A DNA stretch of 64,000 nucleotides. It comes from Nonlabens tegetincola. GTDB lineage: Bacteria > Bacteroidota > Bacteroidia > Flavobacteriales > Flavobacteriaceae. The DNA lies in the NCBI RefSeq assembly GCF_002954355.1, contig NZ_MQVV01000012.1:1-64000 (forward strand), written 5' to 3'. Position 1 is the first letter of the stretch. The number at the start of each line of letters is the position of its first letter. This document shows, in pieces, positions 19,066-27,830 of this stretch. The notes below the pieces were generated by a model that saw nothing but the letters and a program-made list of their open reading frames with translations, ran no database searches and was not told the DNA's origin. Position numbers and translations under genes: made by a program.

Positions 19066-20520
19066 TTATTTAAGTTGGAATTCTGGCATTCTAAATATGT
19101 GTTGAATGAGCAAAAGAGTTTGCCATGGAGCGCTACCCCATTGTAAATTCCATTGTCCCGATGTGAAGTAGTTCTCTGGAACATCTCCTTTAAACACTTG
19201 TGTTGCAAGCGTGTAATCTGTATTTGTATGCAATGATTGAGGAACAAACCTATCCACTATATCACGTGCGATAATTGCAGGATCGGTATTTGAGGTAGCG
19301 ATATCTAGGGCTAGATTGCGATAATGTTCTGGATCGTCATTCCATACTTGCCACATAATATACTCTAATCCTTGCCAGCGACCTGTTAAGCTAGTGCTAT
19401 TGATCCATTCTTGATCTCCTTGCCATCCAGCAACATCGACAGGATTAAAAAGCTCTTGGCTTAATGCAGCACTCACATAATGTACAATTGATAATTGTTG
19501 ATCTGTTATCGTAAAATTCGCTTCTTTGACAAAGGTTAAAAAGCAATCTATAGGAGACTTAATAACGACACCTATAGCATCTTGAGCAAAAAAATGTTCA
19601 CTTTTAAATAATTGTCTGAGAACGGGAAGTAGTTCCCAGTTATTTGATCTAAAGGTAAGTGCGAGAGTATCAATAATGGATTGTGCAGGTAGTTCTGGGC
19701 TTACGAAATAGCGATATAATTTTTTAATGATGAAATCTGAAATTTCATTTGCCCTTACAGCAAATAAATGATCAATTAAAGTATCGTGATTAAAATTACT
19801 CGATACTCCAAAGATTGTTTTGGACTGATTATCAAATCCTGCTGGTAAAAAGTTAATGGGAGCACCTAGCTCTGTATAACTATTATATCCAGTGAGCGCT
19901 CTTGCAGCTTCAACAATATCTTGCTGGGTGTAGTTATTGTTTTCTCCTAAAGTAAACAGTTCAAAAAGTTCTCTGGCATAATTCTCATTAGGATTACCTT
20001 GATAATTTAGAACTCCATTGAGGAATACAAGCATGGATTCATTTTTTCCTATGGCTTTGGTAAGTGATTTAAAATTCCCTAAACAATGAGTTTGTAGCAA
20101 ATTGTAATATTGAAATAACCAACTGGGCGCATTATAATCCTCTACACGGGTAACAAAATGATTATGCCAGAACATGGTCATTCTTGCCTTCAATCCAAGA
20201 TTTAGATTGTCATTCATAGTTTGAGTCCACCATTGCTGTATTTGGGTTACTCTTTCATTATTATAATCCGTATAATCACTTTGACGCCAATAACCCCAAT
20301 TAGGAGCTGGGGTGTTATTGTAGGCCAGCGCATCGGTTATAAGACCTTCAATAAATACGTCTGGTGAAACAGACAATGCATTGTTTTCTTGAATGTGATC
20401 TATTCCATAACCTAACCTCCGTACAGCGTGCCTAACCCTATTTATATTCCATGGTTTTGAACCGCTAGGCACATAAGTATTAAGAGTATCTGTATTACAA
20501 GAAGTAAGTGTAGCCGTCAT
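19066..20520 (-). CDS. DUF1800 family protein
   Basis: The 484-residue protein fits DUF1800. It starts with INRVRHAVRRLGYG and contains MTMFWHNHFVTR, NYARELFELFTLG and DIVEAARALTGY, which are conserved in the family. No convincing signal peptide is present: the start at 20520 is preceded in frame by a stop seven codons upstream, and the N-terminus has only a short MTATLTSC stretch. It is the first gene of the DUF1800-DUF1501 pair. The family is widespread but lacks a proven function. Confidence 0.87.
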   Translation of the reverse strand: MTATLTSCNTDTLNTYVPSGSKPWNINRVRHAVRRLGYGIDHIQENNALSVSPDVFIEGLITDALAYNNTPAPNWGYWRQSDYTDYNNERVTQIQQWWTQTMNDNLNLGLKARMTMFWHNHFVTRVEDYNAPSWLFQYYNLLQTHCLGNFKSLTKAIGKNESMLVFLNGVLNYQGNPNENYARELFELFTLGENNNYTQQDIVEAARALTGYNSYTELGAPINFLPAGFDNQSKTIFGVSSNFNHDTLIDHLFAVRANEISDFIIKKLYRYFVSPELPAQSIIDTLALTFRSNNWELLPVLRQLFKSEHFFAQDAIGVVIKSPIDCFLTFVKEANFTITDQQLSIVHYVSAALSQELFNPVDVAGWQGDQEWINSTSLTGRWQGLEYIMWQVWNDDPEHYRNLALDIATSNTDPAIIARDIVDRFVPQSLHTNTDYTLATQVFKGDVPENYFTSGQWNLQWGSAPWQTLLLIQHIFRMPEFQLK

Positions 20521-20618
20521 GTCAACGTGGTTTAAAAGGGTAAGTTAAAAATTTATAACTTAGTTTTATGACTTTTATTACTCATTAAAGTTTAAAAATC
20601 GATTAAAAACCAATTGTA

Positions 20619-21518
20619 TTGAGTTATAAACCAGTAAATTACTTAGAGAAAGGAGATCTTGTTTATATACTATGCACAGCAAGAAGTGCACAAAAAGATT
20701 CTTTGCAACCTGCTATCAAAGCACTGGAACAGCAAGGATTGTCTGTTATATGTGGCGATACCATTGGAAAAATAGAGCATCAACAAGGAGGATCCATCCA
20801 ACAACGAATAGATGATTTCAATAATGCATTAAGCAATCCAGATGTAAAGGCAATTTGGATTGCACGCGGCGGCTATGGTACTATTCAAATACTTGATTTG
20901 ATAGATTTAAATGTCCTTTTAAAGTATCCTAAATGGATAATCGGTTATTCGGACATCACATTGATTCATTCAAAAATTATTAATCTAGGACTGGAAAGTA
21001 TTCATGGTTTAATGCCTATGGAGTGGACCAATAAATCACTAGCTAATCAGTCTAGTTTCATAGAGGTTCTTTTTAACCCAGTTGTTAAGATGATGGTGCC
21101 AAATGATAGAGGTATCAAACCACAGGAAATTCAGGGAACTCTCATAGGTGGTAATTTGTCTATCTTATACAGTTTACTAGGAAGTGATGATTTCCCAAAA
21201 ACACATAATTCCATCTTGTTTATAGAAGAAATAGATGAGTATTTGTATCATTTTGAGCGTATGTTGTATTCATTGCACAGAGCTGGTGTGTTATCGCAAT
21301 TAAAGGCGATAGTAGTTGGTGGATTAACCAGTATGAATGATCACGACATTCCCTTTGGTAAAACAGCTATACAAATTATTGAAGAACGTACTGCACAATA
21401 TTCATATCCTGTCATTTACAACATTCCAGCTGGACATGTCGAGAATAATCAAAGCTTGATAATGGGAAGAATTATGAATATCTCGATTGAAGAATCTCGT
21501 ATTACATTAACTCAATAG
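20619..21518 (+). CDS. LD-carboxypeptidase (peptidase family S66)
   Basis: The protein matches muramoyltetrapeptide carboxypeptidases, which trim the last D-alanine from tetrapeptides during murein recycling. The nucleophile serine lies in IIGYSD (Ser111), the glutamate in FIEEIDEYLYHFERML near 205, and the histidine in PAGHVENN near 278. The family's RGGYG motif is at about 83-87. No signal peptide is seen, in line with a cytosolic enzyme. The start is a TTG, chosen because no ATG fits the family N-terminus. yraN starts 1 bp after its stop. Confidence 0.92.
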   Translation: MSYKPVNYLEKGDLVYILCTARSAQKDSLQPAIKALEQQGLSVICGDTIGKIEHQQGGSIQQRIDDFNNALSNPDVKAIWIARGGYGTIQILDLIDLNVLLKYPKWIIGYSDITLIHSKIINLGLESIHGLMPMEWTNKSLANQSSFIEVLFNPVVKMMVPNDRGIKPQEIQGTLIGGNLSILYSLLGSDDFPKTHNSILFIEEIDEYLYHFERMLYSLHRAGVLSQLKAIVVGGLTSMNDHDIPFGKTAIQIIEERTAQYSYPVIYNIPAGHVENNQSLIMGRIMNISIEESRITLTQ

Positions 21519-21519
21519 G

Positions 21520-21888
21520 ATGGCGCAACACAATGAATTAGGGAAACAAGGAGAGAAGATGGCAGTAGCTCATCTTGAAAAATTGGGTTATGAAATTCTG
21601 GCTACCAACTTTGTCTATCAAAAAAATGAGATTGACATTATAGCTCGATTAAACGATGTTATAGCCATTGTAGAGGTTAAAACCAGAAGTACACCAGACT
21701 TTGGTGATCCTAAGGATTTTTTAAAACCTAGTCAAATTAAAAGGATAGTAGCAGCAGCTCATCATTTTGTAGAAGAAATCCTAGAACCACAAGAAGATGT
21801 AGAAGTGCGTTTTGATATTATGAGTATAATAAAAAATAAAGCAGGAACTCGTATGGAATTCATAACAGATGCTTTCTATCACTTTTAA
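21520..21888 (+). CDS. YraN/UPF0102 family endonuclease-like protein
   Basis: The 122-residue protein carries the restriction-endonuclease-like core of UPF0102. GKQGEKMAVAHLEKLGYEIL is followed by NEIDIIARLNDVIAIVEVKTR, which holds the E-I-D...V-E-V-K catalytic pattern. A Holliday junction or other nuclease role is suspected for the family but unproven. It starts 1 bp after the LD-carboxypeptidase stop, so the two form an operon. Confidence 0.92.
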   Translation: MAQHNELGKQGEKMAVAHLEKLGYEILATNFVYQKNEIDIIARLNDVIAIVEVKTRSTPDFGDPKDFLKPSQIKRIVAAAHHFVEEILEPQEDVEVRFDIMSIIKNKAGTRMEFITDAFYHF

Positions 21889-21895
21889 TGAAAAC

Positions 21896-21930
21896 AAAAA
21901 AATCCGTAAGTAGAGCCTACGGATTTTTAA
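21896..21930. terminator. bidirectional terminator after yraN
   Basis: The stem AAAAATCCGTA / TACGGATTTTT, with A and T runs outside, lies between convergent yraN and the nuclease gene. Confidence 0.85.
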
Positions 21931-21949
21931 AATATTAGATTAGTAAAAA

Positions 21950-23044
21950 CTATCCTTTTTGACTTGCTGTTTTAGCTTCAATTTCTTTTACTAAATAAAT
22001 GTAAACAGGAAAGTGGTCACTGTAACCACCGGTAAAATCACCATCAGAAAAACTTCTTTTAGGGTAACCTTTATAACGTCCAGTCTTATTGGTCATAAAA
22101 CTAGGATTAAAAATATTAGCTTGATAATACATGTATCCATCTTGTTTTGCCTCACTTAATAAAGGATATGTAAACATTATTTGGTCAAAAACGTTACCTG
22201 CGTCTCTATAAGCTAATGTATTATAACCATCTTTTAACATTTGAATATACGGGTTGTAAATCATTTGTGGTTTAACATCTTCACGATCCTTTTGAGCGTT
22301 TAATGTAACCTTTACACTTTCATTTGTAGGGTCATCATTTAAGTCACCCATGGTAATGATTTTTGCCATTGAATTAATACTATGAATTGAATCCATGATT
22401 TTTTTATTCAATGCAGCAGCAGCAACACGGTTGGGTCTACTTTTTTGTTCACCACCACGACGTGATGGCCAGTGGTTTACAATAAATGTAATCTCATCTC
22501 CATCTAGTTTTCCTGTCACAACAGTTTGGTCACGAGTGTATATTCTTCTTCCGCTTGATTTATCAAAAATCAAAAGCTCTTTTGATTCTGCATTGGTTAC
22601 TGTAAAATCAGCTTTTTTATACAACATTGCAGTGTCAATCCCACGACGATCTGGTGAATCAAAATGTACAATGCCATAGTCAAATTCCTTGAGTAAAGGA
22701 TGGTTGACAAGATCTTCAAGAACTCGGCGATTTTCAATTTCACAAACTCCTAGAATGGTTGGAGCTGTTTGAGCTTTATCGGCACCTATTTTTCTAATAA
22801 CTCGCGCCATACTAGTAAGCTTTTTCTTATAAACTTCTGCGCGTCTACCTTCAGCCATTTCCATTATTGGACTAGCCTCATCATTAATAGTAGTGTCGTC
22901 TTCGGCGTCAAATAGGTTTTCTAAATTGTAAAAAGCAACAGTTTTAACTTTGTACTGTTTTGCTTGTGTAGTCTGGGCTTGTAGTGAGTTCGCTTTCGCG
23001 AAAGCAAAAATACATAAAGCACCTAGAAATAATTTTTTGAACAT
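21950..23044 (-). CDS. exported endonuclease/exonuclease/phosphatase family protein
   Basis: The protein has a signal peptide, MFKKLFLGALCIFAFAKA, followed by ANSLQAQ. The mature part is an EEP (DNase I-like) domain with the catalytic motifs FYNLENLFD, CEIENRRV, NHWPSRRGG, MGDLNDDP and GYSDHFPVY. It probably cleaves nucleic acid or another phosphodiester outside the cytoplasm. The ATG at 23044 is preferred over an upstream TTG. The signal-peptide core AFAKA is written by a palindrome copy. It is divergent from a TonB receptor and its lipoprotein partner, which suggests a scavenging locus. Confidence 0.9.
   Translation of the reverse strand: MFKKLFLGALCIFAFAKANSLQAQTTQAKQYKVKTVAFYNLENLFDAEDDTTINDEASPIMEMAEGRRAEVYKKKLTSMARVIRKIGADKAQTAPTILGVCEIENRRVLEDLVNHPLLKEFDYGIVHFDSPDRRGIDTAMLYKKADFTVTNAESKELLIFDKSSGRRIYTRDQTVVTGKLDGDEITFIVNHWPSRRGGEQKSRPNRVAAAALNKKIMDSIHSINSMAKIITMGDLNDDPTNESVKVTLNAQKDREDVKPQMIYNPYIQMLKDGYNTLAYRDAGNVFDQIMFTYPLLSEAKQDGYMYYQANIFNPSFMTNKTGRYKGYPKRSFSDGDFTGGYSDHFPVYIYLVKEIEAKTASQKG
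22992..23005. repeat. GCTTTCGCGAAAGC palindrome, copy 6 (in nuclease signal peptide)
   Basis: An exact 14-base copy, read as AFAKA just before the signal peptidase site of the exported nuclease. Confidence 0.9.
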
Positions 23045-23166
23045 TTTTTCTTTCAAATATTATGTTATTGTAAAATATCTAGTCAAAATCGGTGCCAAAG
23101 GTACATAACTGATAATAAAGACGTAGTTTTGCGCCGATTTAATAACGAAATGTTAATATTAACCTT

Positions 23167-26007
23167 ATGATTACTAGCTTAAGAAAAGCACTTTTCGGGT
23201 TTTTAATTTTGTTTACTTCTTTAATCCAAGCGCAAGAACTAATTAAAGGACGCGTGATTGATGAAGTTACAGAAGAGCCCATTCCTAGTGCTATTATTAC
23301 CGTTAAAGGTCTGGACTTCAAGGCCACTTCTAATGCAGATGGATACTTTGTTATAGAGGGAGCAATCCCAGTAGGAGACCAAACGGTTCAAGTAGTTCGC
23401 ACAGGATACTACGCCCTTTCACTACCTGTAGTGATTTCTTTACAAAATCCTGTTGATTTAGATCCTTTGTACATGACACCAGATAATTCACTAGAGGTGC
23501 AGTCACAAGGGATTATTTCTTTAACTGAGAATGATCTTGCCGATGATGAAAATGCGGCAAACAACGTATCTGGTCTGTTGATGAGTGCTAGAGATCAATT
23601 CTTGAGAGCTGCAGCATTTGATTTTAGTGCAACTTTCTTCAGACCGCGTGGTTTAAATAGTGAGGACGGTAAAGTTCTTATTAATGGTATTGAAATGAAT
23701 AAGCAATTCTCTGGTCGTCCACAATGGAGTAACTGGGGTGGACTTAATGATATCATGAGAAACCAGGTGTTTACTATGGGGCTAAGTGCTGCTGATGAGA
23801 CCTTTGGTGGTTATGGTGGTGTTCAAAGTATAAATATGAGAGCGTCGCAACAGCGTCCAGGATCTCAAATATCTTATGCATCAAGTAATCGTAGTTACCA
23901 ACATCGTTTAATGGCTAGTTATAGATCTGGCTTAATGAATAACGGTTGGGCTTATGCAATTAATGCTTCAAGACGTGCTGGTGAAGAAGGTTTTACTGAT
24001 GGAACACCTTACGATGCAAATTCTTTAGGTATTTCTGTTGAAAAGAAGTTTAATGATAAACACAGCTTAAACTTCACAGGTATGTATACTCCAAATAGAA
24101 GAGGTAGACGTACTGCTATTACTCAAGAAATTCGTGATTTAAAAGGAATTACTTACAATCCATTTTGGGGTGAATTAAACAATGATGAGCGCAACTCTAG
24201 AATTCGTGAGATAGAAGAGCCAATACTAATGCTTAACCACTATTGGGATGTAAACCCTAAACTTAGAGTTAATACCAATGTGGCATATCAATTTGGTAAA
24301 ATAGGTAACACTAGAATTGATAATGGAGGAACTACGCAAGAAACAATTGGTGGTCAAAATGTATATGTAGGTGGTGCAAGAAATCCTAATCCGGATTATT
24401 ATCAAAACTTACCTTCTTACTTTTTAAGAAATGGGTCTGATCCGATTGATTTTCAATATGCTTATCTAGCAGAACAAGCCTTTATCAATGACGGTCAGTT
24501 AGACTGGAACAGTCTTTATGAAGCTAATAGAGTTCTTGCTGATCAAGGCAGAAACGCACTTTATGTTTTACAAGAAGATAGAATTGACGACAAATTATTC
24601 TCTGCAAACACTATAATTACTGCCGATATCACAGATAATATCCTATTTAACGGAGGAATTCGTTACCGAACTTTAAATAGTGACAACTATGCTAGAATTG
24701 ACGATTTATTAGGAGGAACTGGTTATCTAGATGTAGACTTTTTTGCGGAAGAGTCGGTAGATGTAAACCTTGATGTTCTTGCTCAATCAGATGTAAGAAA
24801 CCCGAATAGAATCGTTGGGCTAGGTGATCGTTATAAGTACAGTTATGAAATTGATAGTGATGTGATATCATCATTTGCACAAGCACAATTTAAAACGGCA
24901 AAGGTTGATTTCTTCCTTTCTGGATCTGTGTCACAAACCTCATACCAACGTAATGGTAAATTTGAAAACGGAAACTTCCAAGGTGATCGTTCATTTGGTA
25001 AAAGTGATAAAGTTGACTTTACCGATTTTGGTGTAAAAGGTGGTGCTACTTATAAGATCAATGGACAAAACTTCTTAGATTTTCACGCAGCTTATATGAC
25101 GCAAGCTCCTTACATAAGAACAGTTTTTTCAAATGCAAGACAAAACAACGACATTGTTGATGGTATAGAATCGCAGCGTTCTTACAGCGCAGATTTGAGC
25201 TATGTATTGAGTACTCCAAATGTAAAAGCACGTTTAACTGCCTACTATACCAAGTTTATGGATGGTAGCGATGTAGGTTTTTACTTTACAGAGGATCTTA
25301 CTGGTTTACCGCTAGATGATGGTAGTGCTTTTGTTCAAGAAGTAATGACTAATATAGACCGTAGAAATATGGGTCTTGAAATGGGTCTTGAAGTTCAAGC
25401 AACTCCAACGATTAAATTAAAAGCTGCTGCAGCACTAGGACAAAATGTATTTACTAATAATCCAGACTTATATTTAACTAGTGATGATTTTGACGGTCAA
25501 CTTAGATTTGGTGATGGTACTGCAAAGCTAGACGGATATCATGTAGCTGGTGGACCAGAAACTGCTTTACAAATAGGTTTTGAATATCGTGATCCTGATT
25601 ACTGGAACATTGGTCTAACTACGAATTACTTTGCAAATGGTTATATCGATGTTAACGCATTACGCAGAAGTGATAATTTTATCTTAGATTATGACGGTCA
25701 GGTATTTAATGATTATGATCAAGATCTGGCTAATGAATTACTTGCTCAAGAACAATTTGAAGATTATGTGCTTGTAAATGTAATTGGTGGTAAATCATGG
25801 AAGATTGGAGACAAGTTTGTTGGATTCTTTGCTACTATTAATAATGTATTTGATAGAGAATACAAAACAGGTGGTTTTGAACAAGCACGTAACTCTAACT
25901 TTAGATCGGTAAGGGATGACCAAAACAATCCTCAAGAAGTTTTTGCTCCTAGATATTTCTTTGGAAATGGAACAACTTATTACTTAAACGTATATTTAAG
26001 ATTCTAA
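23167..26007 (+). CDS. TonB-dependent receptor with carboxypeptidase-like N-terminal domain
   Basis: After a signal peptide (about residues 1-22) the protein has a carboxypeptidase-regulatory-like domain (LIKGRVIDEVTEEPIPSAII), a plug region containing SATFFRPRGLNSEDGKVLINGIEMN, and a long beta-barrel ending in the aromatic sequence YYLNVYLRF. The 946 residues are typical for SusC-like or related outer membrane importers, energised by TonB. No SusD homologue follows. Instead the next gene, with a start 34 bp away, encodes a DUF5689-type lipoprotein. The divergent neighbour is an exported nuclease-like enzyme. A TAGTTTTG box (23124-23131) may be its -7 element. Confidence 0.92.
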   Translation: MITSLRKALFGFLILFTSLIQAQELIKGRVIDEVTEEPIPSAIITVKGLDFKATSNADGYFVIEGAIPVGDQTVQVVRTGYYALSLPVVISLQNPVDLDPLYMTPDNSLEVQSQGIISLTENDLADDENAANNVSGLLMSARDQFLRAAAFDFSATFFRPRGLNSEDGKVLINGIEMNKQFSGRPQWSNWGGLNDIMRNQVFTMGLSAADETFGGYGGVQSINMRASQQRPGSQISYASSNRSYQHRLMASYRSGLMNNGWAYAINASRRAGEEGFTDGTPYDANSLGISVEKKFNDKHSLNFTGMYTPNRRGRRTAITQEIRDLKGITYNPFWGELNNDERNSRIREIEEPILMLNHYWDVNPKLRVNTNVAYQFGKIGNTRIDNGGTTQETIGGQNVYVGGARNPNPDYYQNLPSYFLRNGSDPIDFQYAYLAEQAFINDGQLDWNSLYEANRVLADQGRNALYVLQEDRIDDKLFSANTIITADITDNILFNGGIRYRTLNSDNYARIDDLLGGTGYLDVDFFAEESVDVNLDVLAQSDVRNPNRIVGLGDRYKYSYEIDSDVISSFAQAQFKTAKVDFFLSGSVSQTSYQRNGKFENGNFQGDRSFGKSDKVDFTDFGVKGGATYKINGQNFLDFHAAYMTQAPYIRTVFSNARQNNDIVDGIESQRSYSADLSYVLSTPNVKARLTAYYTKFMDGSDVGFYFTEDLTGLPLDDGSAFVQEVMTNIDRRNMGLEMGLEVQATPTIKLKAAAALGQNVFTNNPDLYLTSDDFDGQLRFGDGTAKLDGYHVAGGPETALQIGFEYRDPDYWNIGLTTNYFANGYIDVNALRRSDNFILDYDGQVFNDYDQDLANELLAQEQFEDYVLVNVIGGKSWKIGDKFVGFFATINNVFDREYKTGGFEQARNSNFRSVRDDQNNPQEVFAPRYFFGNGTTYYLNVYLRF

Positions 26008-26041
26008 TAAAGCAATGATGAAATTTTTAAATAAAGCAACA

Positions 26042-27457
26042 ATGAAACACATTAATAAAATTTTTGCACTAGCAGCTATCATGGCTGTTGCATTCTCGTG
26101 TGTAGAAGACGATGAATATGAAGTGCCAGATACAAGATTAGTAGATATTGAAGATCCTAGTAATATTGTTACAATAGGTAACGTAGTATCACAAATTGAC
26201 CAGTCACAAAACGGAACAGTAACATTTGATACTCCAGGTGAATTCATGGAAGGTTATGTAATTTCAAGTGACGAAGCAGGAAACTTTTTTGAAGAGATAG
26301 TTATCCAGGATGCTCCTGAAAACCCAACAGTTGGTATAAAAGTTCTTATAGATAACAGTCCTTTATTTACAACCTATGAATTTGGTCGTAGAATTTTTGT
26401 AAAATTAGATGGATTGACTGCTGGTATTTCTAATGGTGTTCCTGTTATTGGAATAGCTGGTAGTGGTACTAACATCGAGAAGATCGCACCTTCACAACAA
26501 GAAGATTTCATTTTGAGAGATGACATCGTTGCAGAAATTGTTCCTACAGTTGTAACTCCTAGCGACTTTGCTACTGATAAACTTAATACGTACATCGTTT
26601 TAGATGGTGCACAGTTCTCTGACGAGGATGTAGCTAATAACCGTTCATTTGCTGCCGAGGCAACTGATCAGTTTGATGGACTAAGATTTCTACAATCTTG
26701 TACCGACTTTTTTGCACCTGCAGTACGCCTAGAAACTAGTACTTTTTCAGATTTTAAAGCTGCAAGTGTACCAGGAGGAAGCGGTAGTGTAACTGCTATT
26801 CTTTCTAGAGATTTTGAAGATGACAATTTTGTAATCGTGGTAAACGGTCCTGCAGATTTTGATTTTGACCCTAACGTACGTTGTGATTTTGACGTAGTAT
26901 CATGTGGATTAGTTGGTGCCGCTGGCGCAACAACAATTCTTTCAGAGAATTTTGAGACACAATCAACAGGTCAAATAGCACAGCCAGCTGGATGGACTAA
27001 CTTCATTGAAGCTGGTACTGAAACTTGGGAAGTTTATAGCGCAGGAGGAACTAATGCTTCATTAGGAAATAGTGTAAGAGTAGGTTCTTTCCGTTCAAAC
27101 GATACAAGTACTATCTCGTGGTTAATTACTCCACAAATTGATTTTGATGCTCAAACTGGTGAAGTTTTTGATTTTGAAACATCTAATAGCTTTGCTGATG
27201 GTTCAGAAATGCAAGTACTTTACAGTGCAGACTGGGATGGAACAACTGCTGGAATAACTACAGCAACTTGGGAAGCTCTTGCTGATCCTACAATTGTGGA
27301 AGACAGTGAATTCTTCGGTAACTGGGTTCCTTCAGGATTTGCTAGCCTAGACTGTTTAACGGGTACTGGTTATATCGCATTTAAGTACGAGGGATCAGGT
27401 GATGCTGGTTTTGATGGAACTTACGAATTAGATAACATTAGAATTACAAGCAACTAA
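26042..27457 (+). CDS. surface lipoprotein, DUF5689 and choice-of-anchor J-type domains
   Basis: The lipobox AVAFSC is followed by VEDDEYE, an acidic signal that in this phylum favours display on the outer face of the outer membrane. The middle region (about 40-290) resembles DUF5689, with VISSDEAGNFFEEIVIQD and GVPVIGIAG. The last 170 residues resemble a choice-of-anchor J / MAM-like jelly roll, with ILSENFET, GWTNF, SWLITPQIDFD and ending YELDNIRITSN. The start at 26042 gives a normal signal peptide; an ATG at 26015 is also in frame. It is probably the partner lipoprotein of the upstream TonB receptor. Confidence 0.8.
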   Translation: MKHINKIFALAAIMAVAFSCVEDDEYEVPDTRLVDIEDPSNIVTIGNVVSQIDQSQNGTVTFDTPGEFMEGYVISSDEAGNFFEEIVIQDAPENPTVGIKVLIDNSPLFTTYEFGRRIFVKLDGLTAGISNGVPVIGIAGSGTNIEKIAPSQQEDFILRDDIVAEIVPTVVTPSDFATDKLNTYIVLDGAQFSDEDVANNRSFAAEATDQFDGLRFLQSCTDFFAPAVRLETSTFSDFKAASVPGGSGSVTAILSRDFEDDNFVIVVNGPADFDFDPNVRCDFDVVSCGLVGAAGATTILSENFETQSTGQIAQPAGWTNFIEAGTETWEVYSAGGTNASLGNSVRVGSFRSNDTSTISWLITPQIDFDAQTGEVFDFETSNSFADGSEMQVLYSADWDGTTAGITTATWEALADPTIVEDSEFFGNWVPSGFASLDCLTGTGYIAFKYEGSGDAGFDGTYELDNIRITSN

Positions 27458-27478
27458 TAATTGCCTAACTAATAGTAT

Positions 27479-27517
27479 AAAAGTCCTTTAAGCTTCTTGC
27501 TTAAAGGACTTTTTTGT
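27479..27517 (+). terminator. intrinsic terminator after lipoprotein gene
   Basis: A fifteen-base stem AAAAGTCCTTTAAGC / GCTTAAAGGACTTTT with a five-base loop runs into a T tract. Confidence 0.9.
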
Positions 27518-27586
27518 ATTTATAAATTCAAGTAAGTTCTTATTATTTGTAGGAAAATAAGGCCTAATAAATACTCTTTTTTTTAG

Positions 27587-27616
27587 TTGGTATTTAGTTT
27601 GTACATATTACTTTTG
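27587..27616 (+). promoter_or_regulatory. promoter of the TPP-riboswitch transcript
   Basis: TTG (27587-27589), a spacer of 19 and TACTTTTG (27609-27616) match the phylum consensus. Transcription would start just at the riboswitch. Confidence 0.75.
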
Positions 27617-27700
27617 CGCCGTCTCAAGGGGTGCTGGTATTACTGGCTGAGATTATACCCGAGGAACCTGGGCAGGTAATGCTGCCAAGGGATATTCTTT
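27617..27700 (+). ncRNA. TPP riboswitch (THI element)
   Basis: The conserved thiamine pyrophosphate aptamer pieces are in order: AGGGGTGC (27628-27634), GGCTGAGATTATACCC (27645-27660), GAACCTGGGCAGGTAATGC (27663-27682) and AAGGGA (27687-27692). The CUGAGA box and the GAACCUG...UAAUGC segment are the diagnostic pyrimidine- and diphosphate-binding parts. The next gene, 130 bp on, is a TonB receptor, so thiamine or a precursor is the likely cargo. I did not find a clear terminator or start-site sequester, so how it controls expression is open. Confidence 0.95.
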
Positions 27701-27718
27701 AAATCTGGTGATTGTTAT

Positions 27719-27732
27719 GCTTTCGCGAAAGC
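27719..27732. repeat. GCTTTCGCGAAAGC palindrome, copy 7 (riboswitch leader)
   Basis: An exact copy lies between the aptamer and the TonB receptor start. The flanks extend the symmetry imperfectly to about 30 bases. In the transcript it could form a strong hairpin, though no T run follows. Confidence 0.9.
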
Positions 27733-27830
27733 GTAATTATCCACTTAATTAAAGGAAAAGACATTCCTCTTAAATTTTTAATTAACAAGACCGAATAAAT
27801 GCCCCTTTTATTTGAACGAAAAAGTTCAAA

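Noticed and set aside
23139-23327. Minus-strand frame over the TonB receptor start
   Set aside because: It overlaps a clear signal peptide and carboxypeptidase-like domain on the plus strand and has no features of its own.
23167-27457. SusC/SusD glycan utilisation locus
   Set aside because: No SusD homologue, glycoside hydrolase or sensor is present. The partner is a DUF5689-type lipoprotein and an exported nuclease-like enzyme.
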